From Nematostella vectensis (lineage: Eukaryota; Cnidaria; Anthozoa; Actiniaria; Edwardsiidae), in NCBI RefSeq assembly GCF_932526225.1, contig NC_064036.1, positions 10,175,519 to 10,239,518 on the forward strand: a stretch of 64,000 nucleotides of DNA, written 5' to 3'. Below are positions 1 through 14,221 of the stretch, one piece after another (the stretch's first letter is position 1; every line of letters starts with the position of its first letter). Position numbers and translations under genes: made by a program. Under the pieces are notes generated by a model that was given only the letters and a program-made list of their open reading frames with translations, made no database searches and had not been told where the DNA came from.

Positions 1-2590
<2,590 letters not shown>

Positions 2591-2599
2591 ATTGTCATA

Positions 2600-2671
2600 T
2601 CCCCCCACTAAGGGTGTGTGAAGCAACCAGGCTTGCTCTCTCTTTCCCCGACCACGTTGCCGATCAACAAG
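2600..2671 (+). promoter_or_regulatory. EIF5A: Probable eIF5A 5'UTR exon with TOP-like pyrimidine tract
   Basis: A pyrimidine run (CTCTCTCTTTCCCC, 2635-2649) is followed by a strong splice donor, CAAG|GTGAGT, at 2671/2672. The coding exon's acceptor, 4093-4094, lies only 5 nt before the ATG, so an upstream noncoding exon is required. Translation-factor mRNAs commonly start with a terminal oligopyrimidine (TOP) tract, which fits. The exact transcription start is not determined. Confidence 0.55.
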
Positions 2672-4099
2672 GTGAGTTTTCTCCTTAATTCTCCCTCTCA
2701 ATTTAAGACTTACGACACTTTTATAAGACTCACAGCTTGGTCTACTAAATAAGCTAGCATTTCTTCCCCCCCAGACGGATATTTTAGCTCTGAAGCTTGC
2801 GTACTTGAGCAGATTAGCCAGCATAAAGTTTTCATTGAGAAATGGAATTTTTCCTTTCGAATCCACTGGGACAAAAGTTGACTGTTCCACTAATTGTTCT
2901 GTGTACCACTAAGGCTTTGCACGTGTGTGGATTTGACAGAGCTAAACCTTTCTGAGTACTTTTTCTTATCGTTATCCAAGCTTGGATACTTTAGTGATAC
3001 CATATGACTTCTCGAATCTCTCTATACCGGCTTACACGAGATAGCACGTGATTTTTTTTCCATTTTGCATTCCTCGCAAAACCAGATATACATATCGATT
3101 CACCTAGGTGTTAAACATTGTGCATGGTGCCGCAAAATATTTGTTATCAAAGGAGAGGTTCTGTCATCGTATCAAATGTGAAATTGGATGTAATGTACGA
3201 GGGTCGTTTGAATATTTCCTTTCATGTTAATTTATGATATTTACTTCCATTTACCTAAATAAGTCCATTACACAAATCCTGTATCATTCATAAATCAAGA
3301 AAAACTCCCTCATAGTTTTTTGTTTAAACATTTTTTGTTTTCATCCTGTTTGTGCTGCAACCAGATTCTGTGGGTGTTTTATCAATATTTTGTAAAAGTT
3401 TAACCATTTTAGCATTACAGTGGAATTCTGTTAACTCAAACCATTATGAGTTCCAAGAAACAGTTCAAGTTGAGTTGAGAAAAATCCTTAGAGGGTTAAA
3501 ATTAATTTAAAAGCATGGAGTTTGAATTATCGGGGTTCCCCTGGATTGTGATTATCTTTAAAACCCATGCCAATGGTGGATAGCTATTGGAGCATTTGTG
3601 ATGTTCACTTAAGAATCTATGTTTCATTACCTTCAGTGCTCTATTAGTATCAAATAAACCTATGGGTTTTGATTTTAGTGTTTGATTTTAGAGGTTCAAT
3701 TTTAACACCCACATAGACTTCATACATCTAGATTTTGCCATATTCCATCCATGGTGTGACTGTGAAAATAGAGTCCAATCATATACAACTATTTTAAATA
3801 AAGTTGCAGTCAAATATCAATGTGTTTTAATCTGCTATGGTCAATGGGTAACACACAAATTGATTAATACTGGTCTCTGGAAGTCATGTGGATGTTTACA
3901 TGAACACAAACAAGAACTAGGAGGTTACAGCTTCCCAAACCTATATTTGTTTCTATTGACACTCTTTTGCTAATGCTTTACCAATGGACAAATGCAGGTT
4001 ATAAAATGTTGGTTCTTGGGTACGACAGTATTTGGAATGGGTGTATGTGTTTTACAATGATAAACTTAAGGACTTAATGATGTTTATCTTCTAGAAACC

Positions 4100-5448
4100 A
4101 TGGCAGAGGAATTGGCTGATACTGAATTCCACTCTGGTGAGTCTGGTGCCTCAGACACCTACCCAGCCCAGTGCTCCTCTCTGCGTAAAAATGGTCATGT
4201 TGTGATCAAAGGGAGACCATGTAAAATAGTTGAGATGTCAACCTCAAAAACTGGAAAACACGGACATGCCAAGGTTAGTATTATTGCTTAATTTTTTCTT
4301 GTTGGTTCAGACAGACACTGTGTTCAAAAAGTATACTGCTAGATTGTGAATAAATAGAGAAAAAAAACACTAAACGAATCATAGTTTATCCATAAAGTAT
4401 AAAGTAAACATTATATTTTGTAATTGCTTGTTTTAGTGTACCCTTTGAAATAAACACTTTCTCTCAAATTAGCTGCCTCCCATAACTTTCAAATACATGC
4501 CCTCCATTGTTAACATGCAGCTCCTCTTAAAAAATGATGTGCATTGGTAACATGATGGCTAGTTTACAGCCATGGCAACATTAAATACTTAGGCTTCTCA
4601 GAGAAAGCACAGTAGTTTTCAATAGAACACCTCTAACTCTAGAAAAAAAATGAATTAATTGTTTAGAATTAAAGTGTAAGCTTTATCATACAAAATAGAT
4701 TACAAAGCTTTATAAGAGTACATAAAAATATACATGAATCTTTGTACATGCAACTGTTGCGTTTTCAATAAAGTTGACTGTTTTTCTTGGAAAGTTGTGC
4801 TGATTGGTGCTTGTGTTATTCAGGTTCATTTAGTAGCACTTGACATTTTTACCAACAAGAAATATGAAGATATCTGCCCCTCGACCCATAACATGAATGT
4901 TCCCCATGTCAGCCGTGCAGATTTTCAGGTAATATTTTAAACAACAAATGCTAAGAAGTAGATAATCCTATTTTGTTGATATGATATAGCTTATAAATGT
5001 TGATGTGGTGGTGCAAGAATAAGGCTAACTGTGGAAAAGGCCTGTCACAAACGCAAAAGAAAGATAGTTTTGATATATGGAGTTTGATTTTTGAAGCTTC
5101 ACCGTAACACCAGAGAATTCTGATACTGACAAAGGGCGTGGGATTACGGGGGTTTGTCATTTTCAGTTAGTTTGGGGAGGATCCTCTGAAATGGGGAATA
5201 AAGTTTAGACTAAATGTTTGGTTGACTTGATATTCTCTTCATAGGTGACTAATATAGAAGAAGATGGTTACCTGGAATTGATGGATGATAATGGTGACAC
5301 ACGTGCCGACATCAAACTACAAGACAATGACATTGCCAAGGAAATCAGAGCAAAGTTTGAGGCATCTGAGAATTTCATGGTAACTGTGTTGAAGGCTATG
5401 GGAGAAGAAACAGTGGTTGGAGTAAAGGTTATGTCAGACACCAAATGA
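4100..5448 (+). CDS. EIF5A: Translation initiation factor eIF5A
   Basis: Three coding exons: 4100-4273 (exon begins at 4095), 4824-4928 and 5245-5448, giving 160 residues. All introns are phase 0 with GT-AG ends. The N-terminal SH3-like domain contains [20 protein letters not shown], the hypusination loop; Lys53 here is equivalent to human Lys50. The remainder ([20 protein letters not shown], then an OB-fold ending VKVMSDTK) is typical for the family in length and order. eIF5A acts in the cytoplasm on the ribosomal E site, relieving stalls such as polyproline and aiding termination. The modified lysine requires deoxyhypusine synthase and hydroxylase. The gene looks intact and normal. Confidence 0.97.
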
Positions 5449-5592
5449 CACTGCCATGTACTAGCTGTAAATCTGAAAGGAGTGCTCAGTTTAATTCCAG
5501 AGTTTTTGCATTGGATGGTGGGACAGCAGTTGCAGAAAAACTTACGAGTAGGTTGTTGTGTCATCCCTGTAATTCTATTGGAAAGACACCTC

Positions 5593-5598
5593 AATAAA
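5593..5598 (+). terminator. EIF5A: eIF5A polyadenylation signal AATAAA
   Basis: A canonical AATAAA lies 145 bp after the eIF5A stop codon, followed by a GT/T-rich stretch (tgtgtcttcagatttgtctt) suitable as a downstream element. Confidence 0.7.
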
Positions 5599-5624
5599 AT
5601 ATTCATCTGTTATTTATTGTGTCT

Positions 5625-6953
5625 TCAGATTTGTCTTAAATGATTACTTCGATTGTAGCTGCAAAGAAAAATCCCTCATTTATTAAACAGTGGTAAATGT
5701 CCCTAGAGTTTGAAATTTGAATAACTCCACAACATTGCACATGATAGCAATGACTACCTTGTTATATCTAAAAGGACCAAATATACAAGCAGATACTATT
5801 TCCTTTGATTTGTTGTAAGTTTTGTGTCTATCTGGTAATAAAATGTCAGGCTCGTGCATAGATGTTTAGAGATTCAGCAGTGTAGCTTTTCAGTTGCTGT
5901 ATTGTGGAAAATACCAAACCAAAGTGTCCAATGATGCAAGTGTTCCAATTTAACCTCTGTTCTGTATTTAGTACTCAGCACTACTCCCCAAAGTGCGTAA
6001 GTGCCTTTAGACCGTGTATCCCACTTATTTGATCACAGCCTTACCATCCTAATATTGTTATTGGCACACCTCTAGACTTTGAATTCTAGAGAAAAGACTT
6101 GAGGAAAAGGAGTTGGGGGGAGGGGGGGGGTTGTGAAGGAAAAACCTTCCCCCCTCCCCCTCAAAAGCCCCCCTTTTTAACTGTTCCTATAGACATGGAA
6201 GACAAGGCCGTGCGTGTTTATTTTACCTTTATTTTATTCTATATAATATCTGAGACCAATTCTGTTAACTTGTTATAGATAATATCTGAGACCAATTCTG
6301 TTAACTATCCCGGAGTGCCATTAACAACCTTATGATGGTAAGCCTGTGGTTTAACGGCTTATTTTAAGAATTAGTCAGATGAATTTTTTTCCTAGAATTT
6401 AACTATCTCATCTCATCTACTTTTTGTGGCAATTGTTTGTCACTCATACCCTAGTATGATCCTTATTGCCGCAAGAAAAAAATACGCAAACAAAAAAAGA
6501 ATTTTGAGCAATGAATTATGGAAGGCTAAAAAAACTTAGGCTTCTTGTGTATTTTTCTACTAGCGTATCGGCGCACGCACCCTTTTCAGTCTTCAAATAC
6601 TATTTTTTTTTTCTTGATGGCCGCACCGCGCTATCCATTACTGTACCCACCCCCACCCCCTCACTCCTTAACAAAGCAAATACTGGCTAAACGCCTGTCG
6701 TTATGAAGTGACCTCCAAACAAAAGACATTTATTTGAATCGCTTCACACTGTGTTTTATGGACAGAAAGAACTTATTACCAATAACCTGTTCTTTGTTTT
6801 ATCAATGACTCTAACAAAGGCAAAGTTTGTTATGATATCTACACGTGGTACCAGATCCACCGGCAAGGGGACAAACTCCTTGAGATAACACAGCTATAAC
6901 TTCAACAACTTCAAAAAAATATATTCCTTGGTCTTTCGCTAGACTAGATAGAG
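5625..6953. other. Intergenic region eIF5A / prolyl hydroxylase A
   Basis: No gene is evident. It holds a poly-G/poly-C imperfect palindrome (about 6108-6175), a 37-bp-period tandem duplication (about 6243-6307, each copy containing ATATCTGAGACCAATTCTGT), and a dispersed repeat at 6550-6705. The final few hundred bases should contain the promoter of the plus-strand prolyl hydroxylase. Confidence 0.5.
6550..6705. repeat. Dispersed repeat (copy 1 of 3)
   Basis: Shares ordered blocks (GCGCACRCAC or C-runs, a TTCAAATACTA block, C-rich stretch, GCAAATACTG, then ACGCCTGTC) with 17205-17335 and in part 15555-15690. It is probably an old non-autonomous transposon family; ends are undefined. Confidence 0.4.
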
Positions 6954-9900
6954 ATGACTTCGCCCATAAAACTACTTTTAGTCGTCATCATCGCAGTCCT
7001 ACATTCATCTTCAAGTACCGGTGATGTGTTCACATCTTTGGAAAAGATGAAAGGACTTGCAAGACTTGAAAGTTTTTTGCCTACCATTCTAGAGAAATAT
7101 CTCGACAGGCAGCAAGTTATTCCCAGAGTTTTACTGGATTTTTTAGACCTTTTAAAAACGCAAACTCGAGTGAAGAATGATATGGGATTAGATCGGTTTG
7201 TTCTGCATCCTACAAACGCTTTTAAAATGATACGGCGGTTCCTTAAGCACTGGACTGAACTGGCGAATTACTTGAACAAAGGGCCTGACAACGGTAAGAA
7301 CAGCAAGTGTCGAACCGTCCTCAACCATCTCCAACATCTTAGATGTCAAAATGAACACTGACCACCGCTACCATCACCGCTATCATTACCATCATCATCA
7401 CCACCATCGTCAACACCACCATCGTCAACACCACCATCATTACTATCACCACCCACCAACATCACCATCAGTGTCATCATTATCGCCATCACCGCTATCA
7501 TTACCATCATCATCGCCACCATCGGCAACACCACCATCGTCAACACCACCATCATTACTATCACCACCCACCAACATCACCATCAGTGTCATCATTATCG
7601 CCATCACCGCTATCATTACCATCATCATCACCACCATCGGCAACACCACCTTGTTGTGGTTAGTTGTGAATCTCTATCGCCACTTGTGTCGATCTCTAGC
7701 GTGGCCACTCATTAGAGGTACCACGATTTATACTCGTCACCACCACAGCCATTATAATTCAAATCGCGGGAAATTGCAATCATCATGTACTTATATGTCA
7801 AATTATCGTCATCATCAAAAGCTTTAGATATAGGAATCATTATCTACAAAAAAAAAAAGAGAGGGAAAGAAATGTACTTCAAACAGTTCCGAGGTGGCCC
7901 CAAAAAGTCATGCCATATACCACTGTCTATTGTCCTTGATACCCAGTGTGAAGTATGTTTCTTCTTGAATTGCAAGCTGTGTTTGAGCTCCAGGGGCCGG
8001 TTCCTAGATATCAGGTTAGCGCTAACCCAGGGATAAATACGGCTATCTTGACATTTGATTGGATAAAGAGGGCATTTTTCCCTGGGTTAGCGTTAACCTG
8101 CTTTTTTGAACCCGGACCAGAGCCTCATCTTGAAAAGCCTGAGCCCCTTCACTTTTTTCCAACAGACCTGAAGGAAATGCTGAACGTGAACCGTCCCATA
8201 TTTCCCAAGCCCTCCGACCTACTTGCCTGCGCCGAGGCTATCTTACGTATACAGGACGTCTACAATTTGACCGCCAAGCAGATTGCGAAGGGCCATATCT
8301 CCATGGCAACAGAGCCCGGCTTACCGCTGGATGCTGACGAATGCTATGAGCTTGGATACACTAATCACAAGTGGAAATATTTCGAGCAGGCTCGTGATTG
8401 GATGTGGGAAGCGCTATTGAGGATGGGACCTGGGTACGAGGGATTGTTGACTAGGTACCAGGTACTGGAGTATCTGTCCTGGGCCGAGTATCAGGTAGGA
8501 GACCTGGGCCAAGAATCAGATATATCTTATCACATGTTCTTCAGTTACAGTTAGTGAAAATGGATGCTTTTTTGTGACTGTAACAAGATACATTATAAAA
8601 TAGTGGCCCAAGCGACATTTTTACTTAATTTCACATTGTCTTTTTTTTCTTTCTCTTTTATCTGTACCATAGGTTGGCGATCTTGAAAATGCAATCAAAC
8701 ACACGAAGATGATGCTGAAAGAAGGTAGGAACAACAGCCAACGGTGAAAGTAAAAATTGGTCAATTACAGTCAGGTACAGGGGAGGAGAAGGGTTCTGCT
8801 AAGGCTGCTGAATCGTTTCCCCTTTGCAGATTCGCTCGAGGGAGATATATGACCCCTTATAGATATATCACAACAAGCTGCATATTGCTGGGTTTTAGGG
8901 CGTGGCCTATAAGGCGTAGGAGCCCCTTTTAGCAGTTACATCATTTTGCACGGCAAGGTTCACCCCTCTTTATTTCCGGGTATGGCCATCGGTGAAATAG
9001 AGGAGGTCGGGTGTTTGTCGATCGCCACACCCTGGGTCCGAGAAAGATGAATTATCTTAATTTTTCTCAGAACCTGAGAGCACCAAAGCGTATCGAAGTT
9101 TGGATGCCATGCAAGAAGAAATAATCTATCAAAAGAAATTTGGCAAGGACAATCTTCCCTCACGAGTGAACGTGGGAAATAGAGACAAGGGTAAAGAAGA
9201 CCACGCCTTTGACTATGAGCGTTTGTGTCGAGGGCAGCCCAACAAGGTAAGAATGTCTTCTGGGTTATCAGGTTATCAGGTTATCGTCCACGCAATCCTT
9301 TCCTGACTATTAAAATGTCTCATCTTCGATCATCACGTAGAGCATTTAAATGCGAACGAAGTAGACCAACGCATCAGCTACAACCATATTCTGATGCCAT
9401 CGACCATTCCTCATACAGATAGTGGGCAGTCCTAAGCAACTTAGATGTTACTACAAATCGAGTCACCCATTACTGCGATTGAAACCGGCAAAAATCGAGG
9501 TTCTTGACCCAGATCGACAGATTCTGCTTCTTCGTGACGTCATCAACGAAAGCCAGATGCAGTTTATTAAAGAGCTCGCGGCGCCAAAGGTAAGCTCCCT
9601 TCATCTCTCTCGTCATAACTCTTATAATGAAAAATTAACGAAATAACAAAAATCTGACAGGTCAATTGAATGCGAATAATTTTGAAATTTTTGTGAACAA
9701 CTTCGATAGAAAAAACAATTAATATTGTATAACAGGGATATTTCAGCGAGGTTTGTAGTTAGTAATTAGTGGTTATCTACTTTGCAACTTTGTTTTCCTC
9801 CTGTAAAACATTAAAAATAAAGGTGCAACTTAGGGAATACAGTATGTTGCCCCAATTATGGACGGTTCCCAACTCCGGACAGTTTGCATCGAAAGCCTGT

Positions 9901-12900
9901 TAAAAATATGCGAAAGCGAATAAAAAAAATCTTAAGTGACCTAATTAGTAACTAACTCTCATACTCACGTGTGCTGTAGGAATTACGTAGTTGGCGTTAT
10001 TACCAACGGAAAAATTTAAGTTTATTTGAATGCTATGTAGACAGCCAAAACTATAAATTACCGCCTTAAAGCCCTTCCGGAATATAAGTTTGCTTCTTTC
10101 TCGATGCTTCTACCATCAGGTTACAACAATTATTTTGAATGTGACTTTTTAGAGTAATTTTTTTTGGGGAACCCATTCAGAAGTAAGTAAAGTACAAACG
10201 CCGCTACGTTTGACAGATATTGATACAAAGCCGTCTGTCTACGGCAAAAGGTAGAAAAAGATCAATTGAGAAAAAACGATTTGTTGCATTTTTATTAAGT
10301 TGAATCAGTAAAACTTGATAAGATTATTGTTATATACCAAATTTCATGCTTATTTTTCGACGAAAGTCTACGGATCCAAACGGATGAATTTGTCATTCAG
10401 AGAGTGCGCAATTATCAAGTAAACAATTGCTAAAATGCTCTTCGTAGATACACATAATTAAATATGGCTTTGCTATAAATTCTTATTTTAATTTTATAAA
10501 AATTGGAAATATATGGGAGAAGTTACGAAAATCGTTCCTGAAGTTTGTGTCCGGAATTGGGTCTAGTTGACCGGGATTAGGGCAAATTAGTGACACATTC
10601 TTTCCGAGCACGGCGCCCTAAACTTAAAAAAATATGTATATATATTAGAAGTATTTTTTTAGGTTATTGTCCAATCTTGTTACTGACAAAATATCAAAAG
10701 TGTTCTTTTTATAACTAAAAAGTTATGGTGCTAAATGCAAAAACCGTCCGTAATTGGGGCAACACACTGTACTAATCCCTAAGTAGATAACCACTAATTA
10801 CTTACTACATTCCCCACTGATTCCCTATTGTTTAATGGCCTCGCCGCTTGACACCTTAATTACTATCAGACTAAGGGGGTTCAAATGGAGACGACTTATT
10901 GGTCGAGTGGCAGTGATAATTTTCTAAGTTCTCTTAAGTTCTTTGAGGTAGATTTATTTATGTTTGGACAGCTCCAGCGTGCCAAGATGGAGACCATTTC
11001 TGCGGAAGAACTCGAGTATGGAGACCATAAAACCAGCAAGAGGTAACTCATTCGAAATGATTCAGCGTCAGATGTCTTTGAGACCGAAAGGTGGACATGC
11101 GTTAAGTGTATTATGTCGTTGTTCGTCTTATCTTCCCAAAGGCAGGGAAGAGAGCTGACACTCTTTTTTCGCCTCGCTAATTAGTTGCAAGCTTTCCCCG
11201 GCGTCAGCCACACCCTTCTCCTTATGCCCTCCGTTGCCACGCCCTCCGCGACCACGCCTTGCAAACGCGCACTCTCCACAGCCGTGTCCGTATGTTGAGA
11301 TGTATTTTGAAAGCAAACAGGCAGCGATTCTCAGAAAAACAAATAAGCAACAAACCGATCTCCTTCAGAGCGACGCTTTTCTTCTAGTGCATGGCTGGGC
11401 GACGCTGATGGCGCTCCTATTGCTGCTCTTTCCCGTCGAATCGAGGCGATCACAGACTTCCACGTAACCGGCGATAGCGCAGAATCACTTCAGGTACTGT
11501 GTGTAGTGTTTAGTGTATGCGATGAGTTATCTACCGTTATCTAAGTTGTTCTATATATAACCTGAAGGGACCCAACATGGACCCGTTGTGGCCTCTTGAT
11601 CGCCTGCCTGAGATCATAATAAAAGTTTTGCTTTTTATCGTGGCCCACGGAGACATTATACGCAAACTGCACGTGAAACTTATGCGCAATGCGCATCTGA
11701 TCGCATAGCTCCTTTAATACCGATCAAGTGTGTGTACGGCACTATACGCACAATCCGTCATATATCGTAACTGCTCAAATAAGCGCATCCCCCGAATAAG
11801 CGCCTTGCCTAAACGTGTTGCAATCACTAGAACCCGGTGAGGAGGAGGAAGGTAAATCAGAAGAGAAGTAACGAAAACTAACAGTAATACTTGCTGTAAA
11901 ATTCTCGCATCTAGCTGGAGTGTTGAGTGGTGTATTATTTCTCGGCACAGGTGGTGCACTTTGGGATTGGAGGACACTTCGAGCCTCGTTATGGCTACAA
12001 TGCAGTAAGTTAGAGAGGCATAGTGTTTGTAATTTTTCGGTTTCCCTTTACTCTGTTTTGAGTGTTTATCTTTACTTTTGAATATTATTATTATTATTAT
12101 TATTATAGTTTCGCGCTAACGTATTTTAATACTGTATACTTAAAAGTGTACAGCATTTAAGACGCTTACAAGTTTATAAGCGTACTGCCTTCATGGGATT
12201 AGTAGTTGGGCTCATGGTCATTATTGTTTCCTTGTGTGTTCTCAGACCTCAAGGAGTGTTGATAATGGGCCAAGAGATTGGATAGCAACGGTTTTACTAT
12301 ATGTGAGTAGAATAGTACAACCAACCATAGCACAGCCATCACCAAGAACAACAACAATATAAACAACCAAAACAAATGCATGCATTGCAACAAAATTAAT
12401 AACAGCAAAAGCAAAAGCATTGCAAACAACAACAACAACAACAACAGTAACAGTACGTCGGCAATACGTGCCCCTATCATCTTGTTAGTCGGGCCGATAA
12501 GGCCTAGCGACGGCTGGAAATAGAGCCTAGACTTTCTAGTGGATACATACCTGACAGTTGTATCGCGCTTAACGAAAACAATACCATCGCTAACAACAAC
12601 ATTTTAATGTTTTTTATTTAATATTGTGTATTTAAAAATACTACACCACATGGAACCTCCAAAAAGTCACCAGCACAATAGAAACAACATAATTGCTTTT
12701 GTCGTTACAGCAACAATAATAATTAACCGAAACACATCTACCAAAACAAAAACAGCAACAAATAAAGACGCCAACCTTAACGTGTTTGTATGTATTTTTC
12801 TCAGTTGAACTTTGTGGATGCCGGGGGATCAAATGTGTTCCTTGACTCTGAGCTATCTGTGTCACCACAAAAGGTAGGGCACTCCCCCCTCCCCCTCCCC

Positions 12901-13652
12901 CCAAAAGAAAACGTTTACCTTTGCCAAATCTCATTTTCTAAGGGAAAAGATGTGAAAGACGGGTGTTCGTTTTCTTCCTAAAACACCACAGAGTTTTGGT
13001 AAAAGAATACCATGAATGGTTGAAACACTTGCCACTCTTCCAACGCGGAGGGCTGTAAGCTTTTGTGCTCTTTGTTTTGCAGGGAAGTGCAGTGTTTTGG
13101 TTAAACATGCGTAGATCTGGCAAGGAAACCCTACATGCTGCCTGTCCTGTTATCGTGGGCCATAAGTGGGGTAAGCGCCAGGTGTTTAGGGTCACAGTAT
13201 CGTGTACCATAAGTCCCGACACAGTCAACCGACACAGACATCCGACACCAGACATTCGACACCAGACATCCGACACAAGACAACCAACGCGGACCTCCGA
13301 TACAGACAGCTAACAAAAACGCCTAACACAAGAAAGGAGACACAAAACAACCGACATAGACAGAACAACAAATCAGAAAAGCGACACAAACATCTGACAT
13401 AAACACCCGACACAAATCACAACACAAGCGACATGACAAACAACTGACACAGACATCCGAAACAGCCAGCCAAATGCCATAAATAACCGACACAGGCAAT
13501 AAGCATTATTTGTCTAGATTTTCTATTATATTTCTAGATTTCTATGCTATCTGAATAACTTTCTACTTCTTTGTTCACTAGTTGCCAAGAAATGGATTCG
13601 TGAAAGGGACCAAGTCTTCACTCGGCGGTGTGGATTACATGAGGACGAGTGA
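6954..13652 (+). CDS. P4HA: Prolyl 4-hydroxylase alpha-like subunit A (HxD lost)
   Basis: Twelve coding exons: 6954-7293, 8166-8494, 8673-8724, 9071-9246, 9419-9589, 10972-11042, 11388-11493, 11951-12004, 12246-12302, 12805-12873, 13083-13170 and 13582-13652; all GT-AG, phases consistent, 527 residues (human P4HA1 is 534). A signal peptide (about 1-22) is followed by the P4Ha N-terminal dimerisation domain (GDVFTSLEKMKGLARLE onward), a TPR-like peptide-substrate domain (about 140-240) and a C-terminal 2-oxoglutarate/Fe(II) dioxygenase domain. Working family members hydroxylate collagen prolines in the ER with PDI. Here the iron ligands His-x-Asp are replaced: GGHFEPRYGYNA (Arg428, Gly430), while the distal His493 and 2-oxoglutarate Lys503 (HAACPVIVGHKW) remain. 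It is therefore probably not a normal hydroxylase. The paralogue at 14852-21021 keeps HFD. Confidence 0.93.
7364..7640. repeat. CAY/CAN-rich minisatellite in P4HA-A intron 1
   Basis: Dense CAT/CAC/ATC triplets with a longer duplication of about 115 bp (the block tactatcaccacccaccaac at 7441 recurs at 7556). It yields long but low-complexity His/Ser/Pro or Asp/Gly ORFs on both strands that are not genes. It starts about 70 bp after the exon 1 donor. Confidence 0.8.
7993..8118. repeat. Short palindromic MITE upstream of P4HA-A exon 2
   Basis: About 126 bp with long terminal inverted repeats: the left GGTTAGCGCTAACCCAGGG is mirrored by the right CCCTGGGTTAGCGTTAACC, flanked by GGGGCCGG and CCCGGACC. 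It ends about 47 bp before the exon 2 start and contributes sequence just ahead of the acceptor. Confidence 0.7.
9755..10808. mobile_element. Non-autonomous DNA transposon with nested inverted repeats
   Basis: Inner inverted repeats of about 39 bp (9829-9867 and 10742-10783) contain TGTTGCCCCAATTA and its inverse. They include TA-CAGT...ACTG-TA at 9838-9840 and 10767-10771, as in Tc1/mariner elements. An outer pair (9755-9780 and 10783-10808, core AGTAATTAGTGGTTATCTAC) brackets the inner pair. The left side has about 48 bp between the outer and inner repeats and the right side has none. No transposase ORF is present. It lies in P4HA-A intron 5 (9590-10971) and accounts for most of that intron. 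Confidence 0.7.
13203..13500. repeat. Degenerate CGACACAGACA-type minisatellite
   Basis: Loose tandem repeats of an 11-22 bp unit around CCGACACAGACATC fill much of the last intron of P4HA-A (13171-13581). ORFs across it on both strands are low complexity and not genes. Confidence 0.7.
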
Positions 13653-13745
13653 ACCAGTAATCCAATATTACAGAAATGACAAATACGTTTGGGACAATGG
13701 GACAATCGTGCAGAGAGGGAGCCATGTCATATATATGACAATTCA

Positions 13746-13747
<2 letters not shown>

Positions 13748-13831
<84 letters not shown>
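13748..13831. repeat. (TA)42 microsatellite in P4HA-A 3' flank
   Basis: An uninterrupted TA run of 84 bp beginning about 95 bp after the P4HA-A stop, so probably within its 3'UTR or just beyond. It creates Tyr-Ile ORF artefacts. Confidence 0.97.
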
Positions 13832-13833
<2 letters not shown>

Positions 13834-13882
13834 CTGTATGTAGTTTTTGGCCCATTGTATTTTTAGCTTTTTAAATTATTTT

Positions 13883-13915
13883 ATACTGAAGAAGGCCGAA
13901 AGGCCGAAACGTTTA
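13883..13915 (+). ncRNA. Hammerhead-ribozyme-like motif (Penelope-like remnant?)
   Basis: 13886-13910 reads CTGAAGA, A, GGCC, GAAA, GGCC, GAAAC. This is the conserved hammerhead core CUGANGA, a perfect 4-bp stem II capped by a GAAA tetraloop, and the GAAA strand. Similar minimal hammerheads (CTGATGAAGGC...GCCGAAACG type) are known in the terminal repeats of Penelope-like retroelements. Stem I pairing around it is weak by eye and no reverse transcriptase lies nearby, so this is most likely a decayed element end. Confidence 0.45.
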
Positions 13916-14221
13916 GTAAATTTTTAATAATGTCTAAAAGCAAGCCACGAGTAATTAAAGCATGAAGACTTCAGAAAACTACTTCAATCAACACAATATA
14001 TCTTAAAAATTAAATTTATTACAAAATGAATACGTTACATTATAAAATTTTAAATACTATCTGTGCTTTATAATAAATAGCAATGAATTCAAAAAGTAAT
14101 AAATTATTATTATTTATCAGCATTAAATAGCTCGTTGTAAACCGAAGAAATTATTCAAGAGTTATTGAACCATAGATTTGATAAAGTTAACAAAAGCGGC
14201 AGATGGTCGCCTCAAGAATTA

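Noticed and set aside
7346-7827. Long ORFs on both strands (His-rich and Asp/Gly-rich)
   Set aside because: They are translations of the CAY-rich minisatellite inside P4HA-A intron 1.
12199-12480. Leu-rich minus-strand ORF resembling a membrane protein
   Set aside because: Arises from CAA/AAC-rich intron sequence and overlaps P4HA-A exon 9 on the other strand.
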